DNA of 58,718 bases from Deltaproteobacteria bacterium (GTDB taxonomy: Bacteria > Desulfobacterota > GWC2-55-46). The translations under genes and the position numbers were made by a program. The notes under the pieces are model-generated. The model worked only from the letters and a program-made list of their open reading frames with translations. It searched no databases and was not told where the DNA came from. Positions 51,846 to 58,718 of this stretch are shown piece by piece (the first letter of the stretch is position 1; each line of letters begins with the position of its first letter). The DNA is taken from contig JACRCC010000037.1 of the NCBI GenBank assembly GCA_016234405.1, positions 1 through 58,718 of the forward strand, in the 5' to 3' direction.

Positions 51846-52124
51846 ATGGCTGAAAATCTGCTTGGCCCGACGTGCCAAAGTTGCGGCATCCCCCTTATGA
51901 GGGCGGACGACTTCGGCAGGGAGGCCAACTTCGTCATAAAGGTGGATTACTGCAGGTACTGTTACGACAAGGGAAAGTTCCACGAGCCTGACATCACCTT
52001 TGACCAGATGGTCGAGAAGGTGGCAAAGTTCATGATGTCAAGAAGGGAGATGCCCATTGACAACGCCAAGGCTCAGGCAAAGGCTCTTTTAAGTCAGCTC
52101 AAGAGGTGGCAAGGGCAACGGTAG
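51846..52124 (+). CDS. Small zinc-ribbon protein
   Basis: A 92-residue cytoplasmic protein. CQSCGIPL and CRYCYDKG form a four-Cys zinc ribbon (PF12674-like), followed by a helical region (MVEKVAKFMMSRREMP). Proteins of this type are common, usually uncharacterised, and thought to bind zinc and a partner protein. A strong ribosome site and promoter suggest good expression. The downstream gene is a MazF relic on the opposite strand. Confidence 0.85.
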   Translation: MAENLLGPTCQSCGIPLMRADDFGREANFVIKVDYCRYCYDKGKFHEPDITFDQMVEKVAKFMMSRREMPIDNAKAQAKALLSQLKRWQGQR

Positions 52125-52138
52125 GTTTTGATACCGGT

Positions 52139-52288
52139 TGGCGACAGCCGGGTTAGCTTTATTACTGCTACCATTAGCATCCTGCTCTCATAAAAGGCGT
52201 TATTCTGCGCTACGACGTGAGGGAGACAATATCCCGGCTCGGCGCCTTCGGGATGCTCATTTCGACACAGAATATATTCCACTGCCAT
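52139..52288 (-). pseudogene. MazF-like remnant
   Basis: Minus-strand reading gives HPEGAEPGYCLPHVVAQNNA then FYESRMLMVAVIKLTRLSP, which matches PKGSEPGYRHPHVVVQNN and NESRINTVIVCALTSNL of the intact mazF at 53997. The N-terminal strand is altered (AVEYILCRNE in place of IRQGDIFWVEL) and the C-terminal half is gone. It is therefore a decayed relative of the neighbouring toxin. The gap 52125-52421 holds this and the ATPase operator. Confidence 0.75.
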
Positions 52289-52349
52289 AAATACACCTTC
52301 GAACACCCTAAAAACCCCTTTAAAATCAGCTAATTACAATGTTTATCGG

Positions 52350-52416
52350 AATAGTATCAAGGGCTTGACATTATTTAGCTCTACCGATATAATAGCATCA
52401 AGGTCGTGATACTATT
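52350..52416 (+). promoter_or_regulatory. AAA-ATPase promoter with triple operator
   Basis: TTGACA (52365-52370), 17-nt spacer, TATAAT (52388-52393). The half-site AATAGTATCA occurs at 52350-52359 and, with one change, at 52391-52400; it occurs inverted as TGATACTATT at 52407-52416. The last two form a 10-bp inverted repeat across the transcription start. Confidence 0.85.
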
Positions 52417-52421
52417 TTGTT

Positions 52422-53828
52422 ATGAAGAAAATTACCAGAGACGAGATAGCCCGCAGGATACGGTATGAAAATCCTTGGTGGGACGAGCAAAGAGCCATTG
52501 ACGGTTATTTCCGAAAGATGGTCCCGAGGGCGTATCTTGACGCCTTTCACAAGCTCGTAACCCAAAAGGACGTCAACCGCGCAGTCGTCCTCATGGGGCC
52601 GCGCAGGGTCGGCAAGACCGTCCTCATCCACCACTTCATACAGAGGCTGATAGACGGCGGCGTTGACCCGCGCCGCATCTGTTATGTATCCATCGAGGCG
52701 CCGGTCTATACCGGCTGCTCCCTTGAGGAGATAACAGGGTATTACCGCGAAATCTTCAGCTTCGACAACCTCAAAGACTGCTACATCTTCTTTGACGAGA
52801 TACAGTATCTCAAGGACTGGGAGAAACACCTGAAGAGACTTGTTGACGACCACCGAGACGCAACGTTTGTCGCCTCCGGTTCTGCTGCAGCCGCGCTAAA
52901 ACGCAAAAGCATGGAATCCGGGGCAGGGAGGTTTACGGACATATACCTGCCGCCGCTTACCTTCCATGAGTTCATACGTCTACGCGGTAAAGAAACACTT
53001 ATGGACTTGGATGGTAACAAGGCAAAGGACTTGGCCGGCTTGAACGACGAGTTCATCAATTATATAAACTTCGGCGGATACCCTGAGGCCATTTTTTCAG
53101 AGGCCATTCAATCAGACCCGGGCAGATACATAAGGAGCGACGTTATTGACAAGGTCTTACTGAGGGACCTGCCGAGCATCTACGGGATTGCGGATATTCA
53201 GGAACTTAATAAGCTCTTCATGACCATCGCCTATAACACCGGCAACGAGGTCTCGCTCGACGCGCTCTCGCAAAGCGCGGGCGTCGCCAAGAACACGATT
53301 AAAAAATACCTTGAATACCTCGAGGCCGCTTTTCTTGTAAAGATTATTCACAGGGTTGACCAATCCGGCAAGCGGTTTTTGAAGGCGAACTTCTTCAAGG
53401 TCTACCTTACGAATCCGTCTATTCGATGCGCCCTTTTCGGCCCGGTCTCAACAGACCATGAGGCAATGGGCAACATGGTAGAGACCGCGATTGTGAGCCA
53501 ATTGTTCAGTTTTGACAATATCTATTACGCGAGATGGAAAGGCGGGGAAGTTGACGTTGTCTTTCTTAAAGATAGTCAGGTTTCGTCATGTCATGAAATA
53601 AAATGGTCAAATCGGTTCTTCGATCAGCCCGGAGAACTCCAAAACCTTATTAAATTTGCTAAGAGGCACGGCCTCGAAAACACATATGCGACGACCATTG
53701 ACAAGTCTGGAAAGCGCGTTGTGGACAATGTGTTTATATCCTTCATGCCCGCAAGCATAATGTCTTATCGCTTGAGTAAAGCGGCCGCAGAACTGCATAC
53801 CATGTTCGACCTCAAATTACATCTGTAA
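52422..53828 (+). CDS. AAA_14/DUF4143 ATPase
   Basis: A 468-residue P-loop ATPase. Walker A is GPRRVGKT and Walker B CYIFFDEIQYL; ATFVASGSAAAAL is the sensor. A winged helix lies between (LDALSQSAGVAKNTIKKYLE), and the DUF4143 nuclease-like C-terminal domain follows, with WKGGEVDVVFLKDSQ and SCHEIKWSN, an E-V-D...E-I-K arrangement like PD-(D/E)XK folds. Role is unknown; such genes are mobile and abundant in genomes. The winged helix and the repeated operator suggest self-regulation. No SD lies before the ATG. Confidence 0.88.
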   Translation: MKKITRDEIARRIRYENPWWDEQRAIDGYFRKMVPRAYLDAFHKLVTQKDVNRAVVLMGPRRVGKTVLIHHFIQRLIDGGVDPRRICYVSIEAPVYTGCSLEEITGYYREIFSFDNLKDCYIFFDEIQYLKDWEKHLKRLVDDHRDATFVASGSAAAALKRKSMESGAGRFTDIYLPPLTFHEFIRLRGKETLMDLDGNKAKDLAGLNDEFINYINFGGYPEAIFSEAIQSDPGRYIRSDVIDKVLLRDLPSIYGIADIQELNKLFMTIAYNTGNEVSLDALSQSAGVAKNTIKKYLEYLEAAFLVKIIHRVDQSGKRFLKANFFKVYLTNPSIRCALFGPVSTDHEAMGNMVETAIVSQLFSFDNIYYARWKGGEVDVVFLKDSQVSSCHEIKWSNRFFDQPGELQNLIKFAKRHGLENTYATTIDKSGKRVVDNVFISFMPASIMSYRLSKAAAELHTMFDLKLHL

Positions 53829-53836
53829 TACCCCCC

Positions 53837-53910
53837 TCATATCTCCACCAACTTCAAGGCGTTTTCCATGGCCTTTTCCCAGTCCCTGCCCTGTCTTTTT
53901 ATTGAGGTTT
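53837..53910 (-). pseudogene. Duplicate 3' end of the phospholipase C-like gene
   Basis: Minus-strand reading KRQGRDWEKAMENALKLVEI stop matches KRQGRDWEKDMENALKLVEM, the end of the gene at 54645. The DNA is about 88% identical by eye over 74 bp (53831-53905 against 54639-54713). The two copies flank the mazEF genes as direct repeats. Confidence 0.82.
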
Positions 53911-53952
53911 CGATTTCTTGCATAGATTGCCGTTGTGATTATTGCTTTAACA

Positions 53953-53973
53953 CCCCTCTTTCCTAAAGAGGGG
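53953..53973. repeat. CCCCTCTTT/AAAGAGGGG palindrome
   Basis: CCCCTCTTT (53953-53961) / AAAGAGGGG (53965-53973), 3-nt loop, just downstream of mazF. No T run follows on the minus strand. Confidence 0.7.
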
Positions 53974-53996
53974 CTGGGGAGATTCTGCCGTCTTTT

Positions 53997-54350
53997 TCAA
54001 ATGACACTCGGCGTAATCAGCAAACGTATCCCCTCTATTATCTGATTAACCCGGCCTTGAGACAGCGAGCCTATCTTTTCAATAAGGTCTCCTTTGTCTA
54101 CCGTCACGACCTGCGACACGTTAACCGCGCTTTCTTTCTTAAGGCCGCCTTCGCCTTTGTGCAGGGAGACGTTACCGGGCGCGTTGCCCCTTTTTAAATT
54201 CGACGTCAGGGCGCATACGATTACCGTATTTATCCTGCTCTCATTAAAGACGTTATTTTGCACTACGACGTGAGGATGACGATATCCCGGCTCGGAGCCT
54301 TTCGGAGCGCCCAACTCGACCCAGAATATATCCCCCTGCCTGATATTCAA
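53997..54350 (-). CDS. mazF: MazF-family mRNA interferase toxin
   Basis: PemK/MazF-fold endoribonuclease. IRQGDIFWVELGAPKGSEPG, the GYRHPHVVVQNNVFNESR strand with the catalytic Arg, and ESAVNVSQVVTVDKGDL are as in the family. 117 residues, complete. It overlaps its antitoxin by 4 nt (ATGA), so translation is coupled and the antitoxin is made first. A decayed relative lies at 52139. The module sits between two copies of the phospholipase gene's 3' end. Confidence 0.92.
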   Translation of the reverse strand: MNIRQGDIFWVELGAPKGSEPGYRHPHVVVQNNVFNESRINTVIVCALTSNLKRGNAPGNVSLHKGEGGLKKESAVNVSQVVTVDKGDLIEKIGSLSQGRVNQIIEGIRLLITPSVI

Positions 54351-54592
54351 TAACGCTCCTTAAGATTAGAACGGTAGCGCTTCTTGGCGGAGGCCCTCAC
54401 CCTTGCCTCTTCCGCGGTTTCCGCTTCGGAATAAGCCTCGTTGACGGCCTCTAAGAGCCTTTGCGATTTTATCTTTTCCAAAAAATCCTTTACGGCCATG
54501 CTGAAGACCGCGCTCCTTGAACAATGGCGCTTTTTTGCGAAGGTCTCAACCTCGTTGAACATCTCGTCTTTAACGGATATCGCTATCTTCAT
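54347..54592 (-). CDS. Ribbon-helix-helix antitoxin paired with MazF
   Basis: An 81-residue antitoxin. The N-terminus KIAISVKDEMFNEVETFAKK with RHCSRSAVFSMAVKDFLEK is a CopG/MetJ-type RHH DNA-binding domain. The C-terminus is charged (SEAETAEEARVRASAKKRYR), suited to wrap the toxin. The predicted transcription start coincides with the ATG, and an ATACTT-based palindrome covers start codon and -10, so it should repress its own promoter. Confidence 0.88.
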   Translation of the reverse strand: MKIAISVKDEMFNEVETFAKKRHCSRSAVFSMAVKDFLEKIKSQRLLEAVNEAYSEAETAEEARVRASAKKRYRSNLKERY

Positions 54593-54627
54593 ACTTTAAG
54601 TATCACATAAAGTCATACTTTTGTCAA
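54591..54627 (-). promoter_or_regulatory. Promoter and operator of the mazEF module
   Basis: Minus strand TTGACA (54627-54622), 17-nt spacer, GATACT (54604-54599); predicted start at 54592, the first base of the antitoxin. ATACTT-T-AAGTAT (54591-54603) is a perfect palindrome, with another ATACTT half-site at 54615-54620. Confidence 0.75.
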
Positions 54628-54644
54628 TATCGGCCATGCCCCCC

Positions 54645-55499
54645 TCACATCTCCACCAACTTCAATGCGTTCTCCATGTCCTTTTCCCAGTCCCTGCCCT
54701 GCCTCTTCATGGTCTTGAGGCTTTTTCTCAGGTGCACGGCGGAATTCAAGGCGTGCCTGCCTGTCGGGTCTTTTTTGAGGCATTGGGCCTTGTTCGGGTG
54801 ATTTAAAAACTCAATCGCGGCGTCAAGGGAACGTTGGAAGTATCTTTCCTTATCTTCCCTGTGCAAAGACCACTTGGAATTAGCTGAAAGTATGTGGAGC
54901 ATCCTGTGCCAGCGCTCGAATCTATGCAGTGAGAGTATGCCGGAAAATATCATTTTATTCGTCCTGAAAGAGAGCGGGGCATCCTCTATGACCGAGCCGA
55001 GGAGCCTGTCGTTATCGTCGTGGATCTCCTTGACTATCTTTTTCGGGAGCAGCCAAACCCTCTTGTCCGCAAGCGCGTCGAACCTCATCTCCCAGTATAT
55101 GTGCCTTAATGTGCGGGCGGAAAAGGTCCGTATCATCCTGTCGGGTATGAAGTGGTTGTGCGCGACGGTGTCCGCGGCAAGGTGGCTCAGGTACCCGTAG
55201 GCGAAGGCCCTTTGTGAATCGCTCCCGGCTTTTTTCAGGAGCTTAAAACCCATCTTCCAGTTATGGCAATGTTTGAGTTCCTCGACCAGATTCTTTCCGA
55301 CGACGATATCCGCGCTGATGTTCCCGTAGAGGAAATCATAAGGGAAGCGCTCGATAAGGAGTTTTGCGGGGACTGAAATCAGGGATATGTTATGGAGAAG
55401 GGTATTGCCTATCTCAAGGTGTGTCGCCGGCCCCCACGCGAGGGCGTCGGGCGGGAAGACTAATATGATAAAAACGCTCAAGGCAACGATGGCCAACAT
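54645..55499 (-). CDS. Zinc-dependent phospholipase C-like secreted protein
   Basis: Signal peptide ends at PPDALA with Trp next, so the mature protein would start WGPATHLEIG; in zinc-dependent phospholipase C the N-terminal Trp itself binds zinc. Further ligands are in place: Asp in YGNISADIV, His in KHCHNW, SHLAADTVAHNHF (H-x3-D-x3-H) and RHIYWE (H-x3-E). 284 residues. It may act on lipids outside the inner membrane; substrate is unknown. Its 3' end is duplicated at 53837. It is divergent from the UDG-like gene. Confidence 0.86.
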   Translation of the reverse strand: MLAIVALSVFIILVFPPDALAWGPATHLEIGNTLLHNISLISVPAKLLIERFPYDFLYGNISADIVVGKNLVEELKHCHNWKMGFKLLKKAGSDSQRAFAYGYLSHLAADTVAHNHFIPDRMIRTFSARTLRHIYWEMRFDALADKRVWLLPKKIVKEIHDDNDRLLGSVIEDAPLSFRTNKMIFSGILSLHRFERWHRMLHILSANSKWSLHREDKERYFQRSLDAAIEFLNHPNKAQCLKKDPTGRHALNSAVHLRKSLKTMKRQGRDWEKDMENALKLVEM

Positions 55500-55547
55500 A
55501 CCCTTATTATGCTATATTATGTCCGAATTGTTGTAAAGGAGAAATGC

Positions 55548-56069
55548 GTGGCAGCCGTTGAAGAATATATAAAGACGGTAAACGCCCTCATTGACAGGTT
55601 TGAATTTCTGCGGGCCTCAGGGGTATATTTCATCGCGCCGCCGCCGAGCGCATTGCAAACCTCCGGTAATCCGGCAGCTGGTCTTGCAATCTTATGTGAT
55701 GAAGACGTCGCGCGAGACGGCGCAACGGGCAAACTCCTTGTCGGCATATTGAACGCCATGAAGTTCGGCATGGAAGATGTCTTTATCATAAGCGGCGTTA
55801 AGTCCGCATTATCGGACAAAGGGGGCAGTACCCTCTTGAATGAACTTGCGAAATTGACGCCCAAGGCCATCGTGGCTTTCGGCAAAGCCTCGGCTAACGC
55901 CCTTGCAGGTCTTGCCCCGTCAGAGGCCGCGCCCTTTTCGGATTGGAAGCGCATAAAAGTCCTTCAAGCGCCATGCCTCAAAGATATGCCGGAAAATAAA
56001 GACCTTAAACGCAAGACATGGCGCGACCTTCAGGCCGTGATGAAGGAGTTGGGCAAAGCGCCGGGCTGA
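55548..56069 (+). CDS. Uracil-DNA-glycosylase-superfamily-like protein, degenerate
   Basis: The middle aligns with family 4 UDG: GATGKLLVGILNAMKFGMED, VFIISGVKS, ELAKLTPKAIVAFGKASANA, and a C-terminal RKTWRDLQAVMKELGK. But the Fe-S cysteines, the GEAPG catalytic loop (here LAILCDEDVARD) and the HPAYL motif (here QAPCLKDMPENK) are all absent, so glycosylase activity is unlikely. I chose the GTG at 55548, which has AAGGAG at the right distance; an ATG at 55509 is in frame without an SD. 173 residues. It may bind DNA or a partner; role unknown. Confidence 0.68.
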   Translation: MAAVEEYIKTVNALIDRFEFLRASGVYFIAPPPSALQTSGNPAAGLAILCDEDVARDGATGKLLVGILNAMKFGMEDVFIISGVKSALSDKGGSTLLNELAKLTPKAIVAFGKASANALAGLAPSEAAPFSDWKRIKVLQAPCLKDMPENKDLKRKTWRDLQAVMKELGKAPG

Positions 56070-56129
56070 CGACACGGAAAAACCCCGCGATTATATTTAC
56101 CCGCGCGCGCTTTTCTATCCTCTGTGAAA

Positions 56130-56158
56130 TTGCAATACGCATTTTTACCTGATAGAAT
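56130..56158 (+). promoter_or_regulatory. nfeD-slipin promoter (leaderless)
   Basis: TTGCAA (56130-56135), 17-nt spacer, TAGAAT (56153-56158). Predicted start about 56165, next to the ATG at 56166. Confidence 0.65.
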
Positions 56159-56165
56159 CGGAGAT

Positions 56166-57470
56166 ATGAAGAAATCAGTTTTATTCCTTTTAACCCTTGC
56201 CGCGCCGGTCTTTTTCTCGCTCGCCTCCGCGTCTTTCGCAAAAGAGATTCACTACGTCAAGACCGAAGGCATCGTGAACCCGGTGATGGCCGAGTTCCTC
56301 GTAAAGGCCGTCAAGGACGCCGAGGAGTCAAAGGCCGAGGCCCTTATAATCCAGCTCGACACCCCCGGCGGGCTTGACCTCTCCATGAGGGACATCGTAA
56401 AGGCCATCCTCTCATCCAACGTTCCGGTCGTCGTCTACGTGGCCCCGGCTGGTTCGCGCGCCGCGTCAGCAGGGGTGTTTATCGCTTATGCCGCAAACGT
56501 CGCGGCAATGGCGCCCGGCACTAATATCGGCTCAGCCCACCCGGTAACTCTCGGCGGGGGCGGAGAAAAGCCGGATGCGACAATGATGAAAAAAGTCGAG
56601 AACGACGCGGCTGCCTACATCAAGGGCATCGCGTTAAAGAGGGGCAGGAACGCCGAGTGGGCTGAAAAGGCCGTGCGGGAGAGCGTGAACATAACGGCCG
56701 AAGATGCGCTCAAACTCGGGGTCATAAACTTTGTGGCCGAAAACAGGGAAGCGCTTTTATTGAAACTCGACGGCATGAAGACCGAGACCGTAAGCGGGCC
56801 GCGATTGATAGCCGCAAAGGGCGCGGTGATTGTAGAATCAGAGATGAACTGGCGCTCCCGCGTCTTGAGCGCCGTCACAAACCCCAACGTCGCCTACATC
56901 CTCCTGATGATAGGTCTCATCGGTTTGTACTTCGAGCTTTCAAACCCCGGGGCAGTGCTCCCCGGGGTCATAGGCGCGGTCTGTCTCGTGCTCGCCTTTT
57001 ATTCGCTGCAAACGCTCTCAGTCAATTACGCCGGGCTTTTGCTCATCGCCCTTGCCGTGATATTTTTTATACTGGAGCTAAAGGTCGTGAGCTACGGGCT
57101 TTTGACCGTTGCAGGCATAATCTCGCTCATACTTGGCTCACTCATGCTCTTTGATTCCCCTGAGCCTTTTATGAGGGTCTCCGTCTGGGTGGTGATGCCT
57201 ACGGTCGCATTCATGACAATATTTATTATCGGCACGATGTACTACGCCTTACGGATACACAAGAAAAAACCGATAAGCGGCGTTGAGGGCATCATAAAAA
57301 GCACGGGGGTCGTCTCAGACGACTTTGTGGATGGCACGGGTAAGATTTTCATGGAAGGCGAATACTGGGACGCGGTGAGCGCCGAGCCTTTGAAAAAAGG
57401 GGACCGCGCGAGGGTGCTTGAAGTCAAGGGGCTTGTCGCAAAGGTCGAGAAGGAAAAATCGTCTTTTTAA
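56166..57470 (+). CDS. nfeD: NfeD-family membrane serine protease (long form)
   Basis: Long NfeD (1b type). A signal peptide ([20 protein letters not shown]) precedes a ClpP-like periplasmic protease domain with [19 protein letters not shown], the catalytic Ser in [13 protein letters not shown] and a Lys in the following helix. Four to five membrane helices follow (about 235-345), and an OB-fold NfeD domain ends the protein ([18 protein letters not shown]). I chose the ATG at 56166, since the signal peptide starts there; the frame opens at 56124 inside the -35. It lies 11 nt before slipin, its usual partner. Confidence 0.92.
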   Translation: MKKSVLFLLTLAAPVFFSLASASFAKEIHYVKTEGIVNPVMAEFLVKAVKDAEESKAEALIIQLDTPGGLDLSMRDIVKAILSSNVPVVVYVAPAGSRAASAGVFIAYAANVAAMAPGTNIGSAHPVTLGGGGEKPDATMMKKVENDAAAYIKGIALKRGRNAEWAEKAVRESVNITAEDALKLGVINFVAENREALLLKLDGMKTETVSGPRLIAAKGAVIVESEMNWRSRVLSAVTNPNVAYILLMIGLIGLYFELSNPGAVLPGVIGAVCLVLAFYSLQTLSVNYAGLLLIALAVIFFILELKVVSYGLLTVAGIISLILGSLMLFDSPEPFMRVSVWVVMPTVAFMTIFIIGTMYYALRIHKKKPISGVEGIIKSTGVVSDDFVDGTGKIFMEGEYWDAVSAEPLKKGDRARVLEVKGLVAKVEKEKSSF

Positions 57471-57481
57471 GGAGGAGTGCG

Positions 57482-58246
57482 ATGGTGGCTTTTTTTGGAA
57501 CAGGGACGATAGTCGTCATTATAATTGCGCTGATGATACTCTGGAGCGCGGTGAAGATACTGCCGGAGTATGAAAGGGGAGTCGTCTTTTTCCTCGGCAG
57601 GTATCAGGCCGTAAAGGGGCCGGGGCTCGTGCTGATACTCCCCGCCGTTCAGCGCATGGTGCGCGTGAGCCTCCGGACGGTCACCATGGACGTGCCGCCG
57701 CAGGACGTAATAACAAGGGACAACGTCTCGGTAAAGGTCAACGCGGTGGTGTATTTCAGGGTAATGGCCGCGGAAAGAGCGATAATATCGGTTGAAAACT
57801 ACCTCTACGCCACGTCCCAGCTCGCGCAGACCACCTTGAGGAGCGTGTGCGGGCAGGGGGATCTCGACGAGCTTTTGACGGAGCGCGACAAGATCAACAA
57901 GGTCATCCAGACCATATTGGATAAGCAGACCGACCCCTGGGGCATAAAGGTGTCTCTTGTGGAGGTGAAGGGCATAGATCTGCCCGACGAGATGAAGCGC
58001 GCAATGGCCAAACAGGCCGAGGCCGAGAGGGAAAAGAGGGCCAAGATAATCCACGCCGAGGGAGAGATGCAGGCCTCGCAGAAAATCCTCGAGGCATCCG
58101 ACATACTCTCGAAAAACCCCCTGTCCCTGCAGCTACGCTACCTCCAGACGCTGACCGAGATATCGGCCGAGAAGAACTCCACTATCATCTTCCCGATACC
58201 CATCGAGCTTATAAAACCGTTTCTGAAGGCGTTTGAAAGACCCTGA
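57482..58246 (+). CDS. Slipin, SPFH/stomatin-family membrane protein
   Basis: Scaffold of membrane microdomains and known substrate/partner of long NfeD proteases. One N-terminal membrane segment ([18 protein letters not shown]) is followed by the SPFH domain ([40 protein letters not shown]) and a helical tail rich in Glu/Ala ([19 protein letters not shown]). 254 residues. AAGGAGG is its ribosome site. Its last six codons and stop are duplicated 74 bp downstream. Confidence 0.93.
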   Translation: MVAFFGTGTIVVIIIALMILWSAVKILPEYERGVVFFLGRYQAVKGPGLVLILPAVQRMVRVSLRTVTMDVPPQDVITRDNVSVKVNAVVYFRVMAAERAIISVENYLYATSQLAQTTLRSVCGQGDLDELLTERDKINKVIQTILDKQTDPWGIKVSLVEVKGIDLPDEMKRAMAKQAEAEREKRAKIIHAEGEMQASQKILEASDILSKNPLSLQLRYLQTLTEISAEKNSTIIFPIPIELIKPFLKAFERP

Positions 58247-58321
58247 CCTCGCGCCATGTCAAGGGGACGGGATGGCGACAAACGGTGATGGGGCAATTAA
58301 AGGCGTTTGAAAAACCCTGAC
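58226..58321. repeat. Duplication of the slipin 3' end
   Basis: AAGGCGTTTGAAAGACCCTG.. (58226-58247) recurs at 58300-58321 with one mismatch. The copy again encodes KAFE(K/R)P and stop. Confidence 0.85.
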
Positions 58322-58338
58322 GCCCGGCCCTTCCCGGC

Positions 58339-58371
58339 AAAAACCCCTCTTGCGAAAGCAAGGGGGTTTTT
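58339..58371 (+). terminator. Terminator of the nfeD-slipin operon
   Basis: AAAAACCCCTCTTGC (58339-58353) pairs with GCAAGGGGGTTTTT (58358-58371) with one bulge and a GAAA tetraloop, followed by TGTTTT. Confidence 0.9.
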
Positions 58372-58453
58372 GTTTTAAAAACCCGAAGCGGCAAACTGCT
58401 TCGAGTTTTACAAGTAAGGAATCTTTACGATTGCCGTTCGCTCGCTATGCTTG

Positions 58454-58483
58454 TTGACCTCACGGGGCGGACGGAGTTATATT
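58454..58483 (+). promoter_or_regulatory. Orphan promoter near the window end
   Basis: TTGACC (58454-58459), 18-nt spacer, TATATT (58478-58483). The -10 runs into the left end of the MITE copy at 58482. No gene follows before the window end. Confidence 0.45.
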
Positions 58484-58603
58484 AAGGAAGCTCTGAATAA
58501 TTTACTTTCTTTCTGTCATCCTGAGCGAAGCGAAGGATCTGCTTTTGCTTCGCACCTCAACGGCAACGAAACAAGCGGATTCTTCGCTCCGCTCTGTTAG
58601 ACT
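58482..58603. mobile_element. MITE-like element, second copy (opposite orientation, 3' end decayed)
   Basis: The first ~62 bp match the reverse complement of 36996-36935 at about 88% by eye (GGAAGCTCTGA, ACTTTCTTTCTGTCATC, TGAGCGAAGCGAA, GATCTGCTT). The interior then diverges but keeps TTCTTCGCTCCGCTCTG as the inverted partner. The far terminal repeat is not recognisable. Confidence 0.78.
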
Positions 58604-58640
58604 TAATACGTCTGGCGGAGTATGTTAAACGTTGTGCCGA

Positions 58641-58711
58641 GTAAGGGTTGAACAAGTCTATGCTTGCTCAAGGCTTTTAAGCCTATATTCTGAAAGAGAC
58701 CCAACCCTTAC
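58641..58711. other. 10-bp inverted repeat enclosing a small hairpin at the window end
   Basis: GTAAGGGTTG (58641-58650) and CAACCCTTAC (58702-58711) are perfect complements. Between them AGGCTT/AAGCCT (58671-58684) makes an inner stem. It could be a structured RNA or another foldback element; the window ends before context is clear. Confidence 0.5.
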
Positions 58712-58718
58712 AGTGAAT

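Overview
This is a bacterial chromosome window, almost fully coding on both strands, with GC-rich codon use that favours AGG for Arg and ATA for Ile. The host is Gram-negative in character: lipoproteins with lipoboxes, a Spy/CpxP-like periplasmic protein and a monofunctional GT51 transglycosylase. The def-fmt-DUF116 cluster, archaeal-type apgM, pyruvate phosphate dikinase, fused hisIE, larBC and NfeD/slipin pair suggest a Desulfobacterota- or Nitrospirota-like, probably anaerobic bacterium. No rRNA, tRNA or complete transposon was found, so this placement is an inference.

Layout: 1-5610 holds apgM (5' end cut by the window edge), mtgA, def-fmt-DUF116 and htpX. 5711-8895 holds a membrane-fused spermidine-synthase-like protein and a divergent winged-helix regulator. 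8930-10723 is an AT-rich Type II restriction-modification island (methylase, endonuclease, controller) flanked by a 13-bp imperfect direct repeat. 10779-15838 holds galU, hsp20, lon and thiL. 15889-21897 runs MCP, cheW, cheY, cheA, larB, larC in one direction. 22055-36687 holds an MBL hydrolase, then on the minus strand gyrA, a TPR lipoprotein, gpsA, a PAS histidine kinase, a glycosyltransferase, class II aldolase, efp, uvrC, comEC and a DUF4124 protein. 36864-38995 is a second AT-rich island with a MITE, a beta-class methylase and a frameshifted endonuclease. 39244-47306 holds ppdK, gene debris with REP palindromes and a RAYT fragment, a Spy-like lipoprotein, smc and a roadblock protein. 47349-48434 is a repeat-rich stretch around a broken RelE-type toxin and its antitoxin. 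48437-58246 holds pdhAB, hisIE, a HIT protein, a zinc-ribbon protein, an AAA/DUF4143 ATPase, mazEF, a zinc-dependent phospholipase C-like protein, a degenerate uracil-DNA-glycosylase-like protein and nfeD-slipin.

Three patterns stand out. (1) A ~70-78 bp palindromic element with 17-bp arms occurs three times: in frame inside uvrC, over the last codons of larC, and in the hit/zinc-ribbon intergenic gap. This resembles the protein-embedded palindromic elements known from Rickettsia. (2) Many genes have a good sigma70-type -35/-10 whose predicted transcription start falls on or within a few bases of the start codon (def, the 9101 methylase, its controller, galU, smc, pdhA, hisIE, the antitoxin at 54592, nfeD), which suggests common leaderless transcription. 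(3) Core genes are intact, while accessory genes (endonuclease at 38.4 kb, toxin at 47.7 kb, fragment at 42.0 kb) each carry one frameshift at a homopolymer run.

The controller-regulated restriction island, with one 10-bp motif at both the methylase and controller promoters, is the most complete small system. The MCP-CheW-CheY-CheA cluster has no sensor domain and no CheR/CheB here. All functional statements rest on reading motifs by eye; no database search was run.
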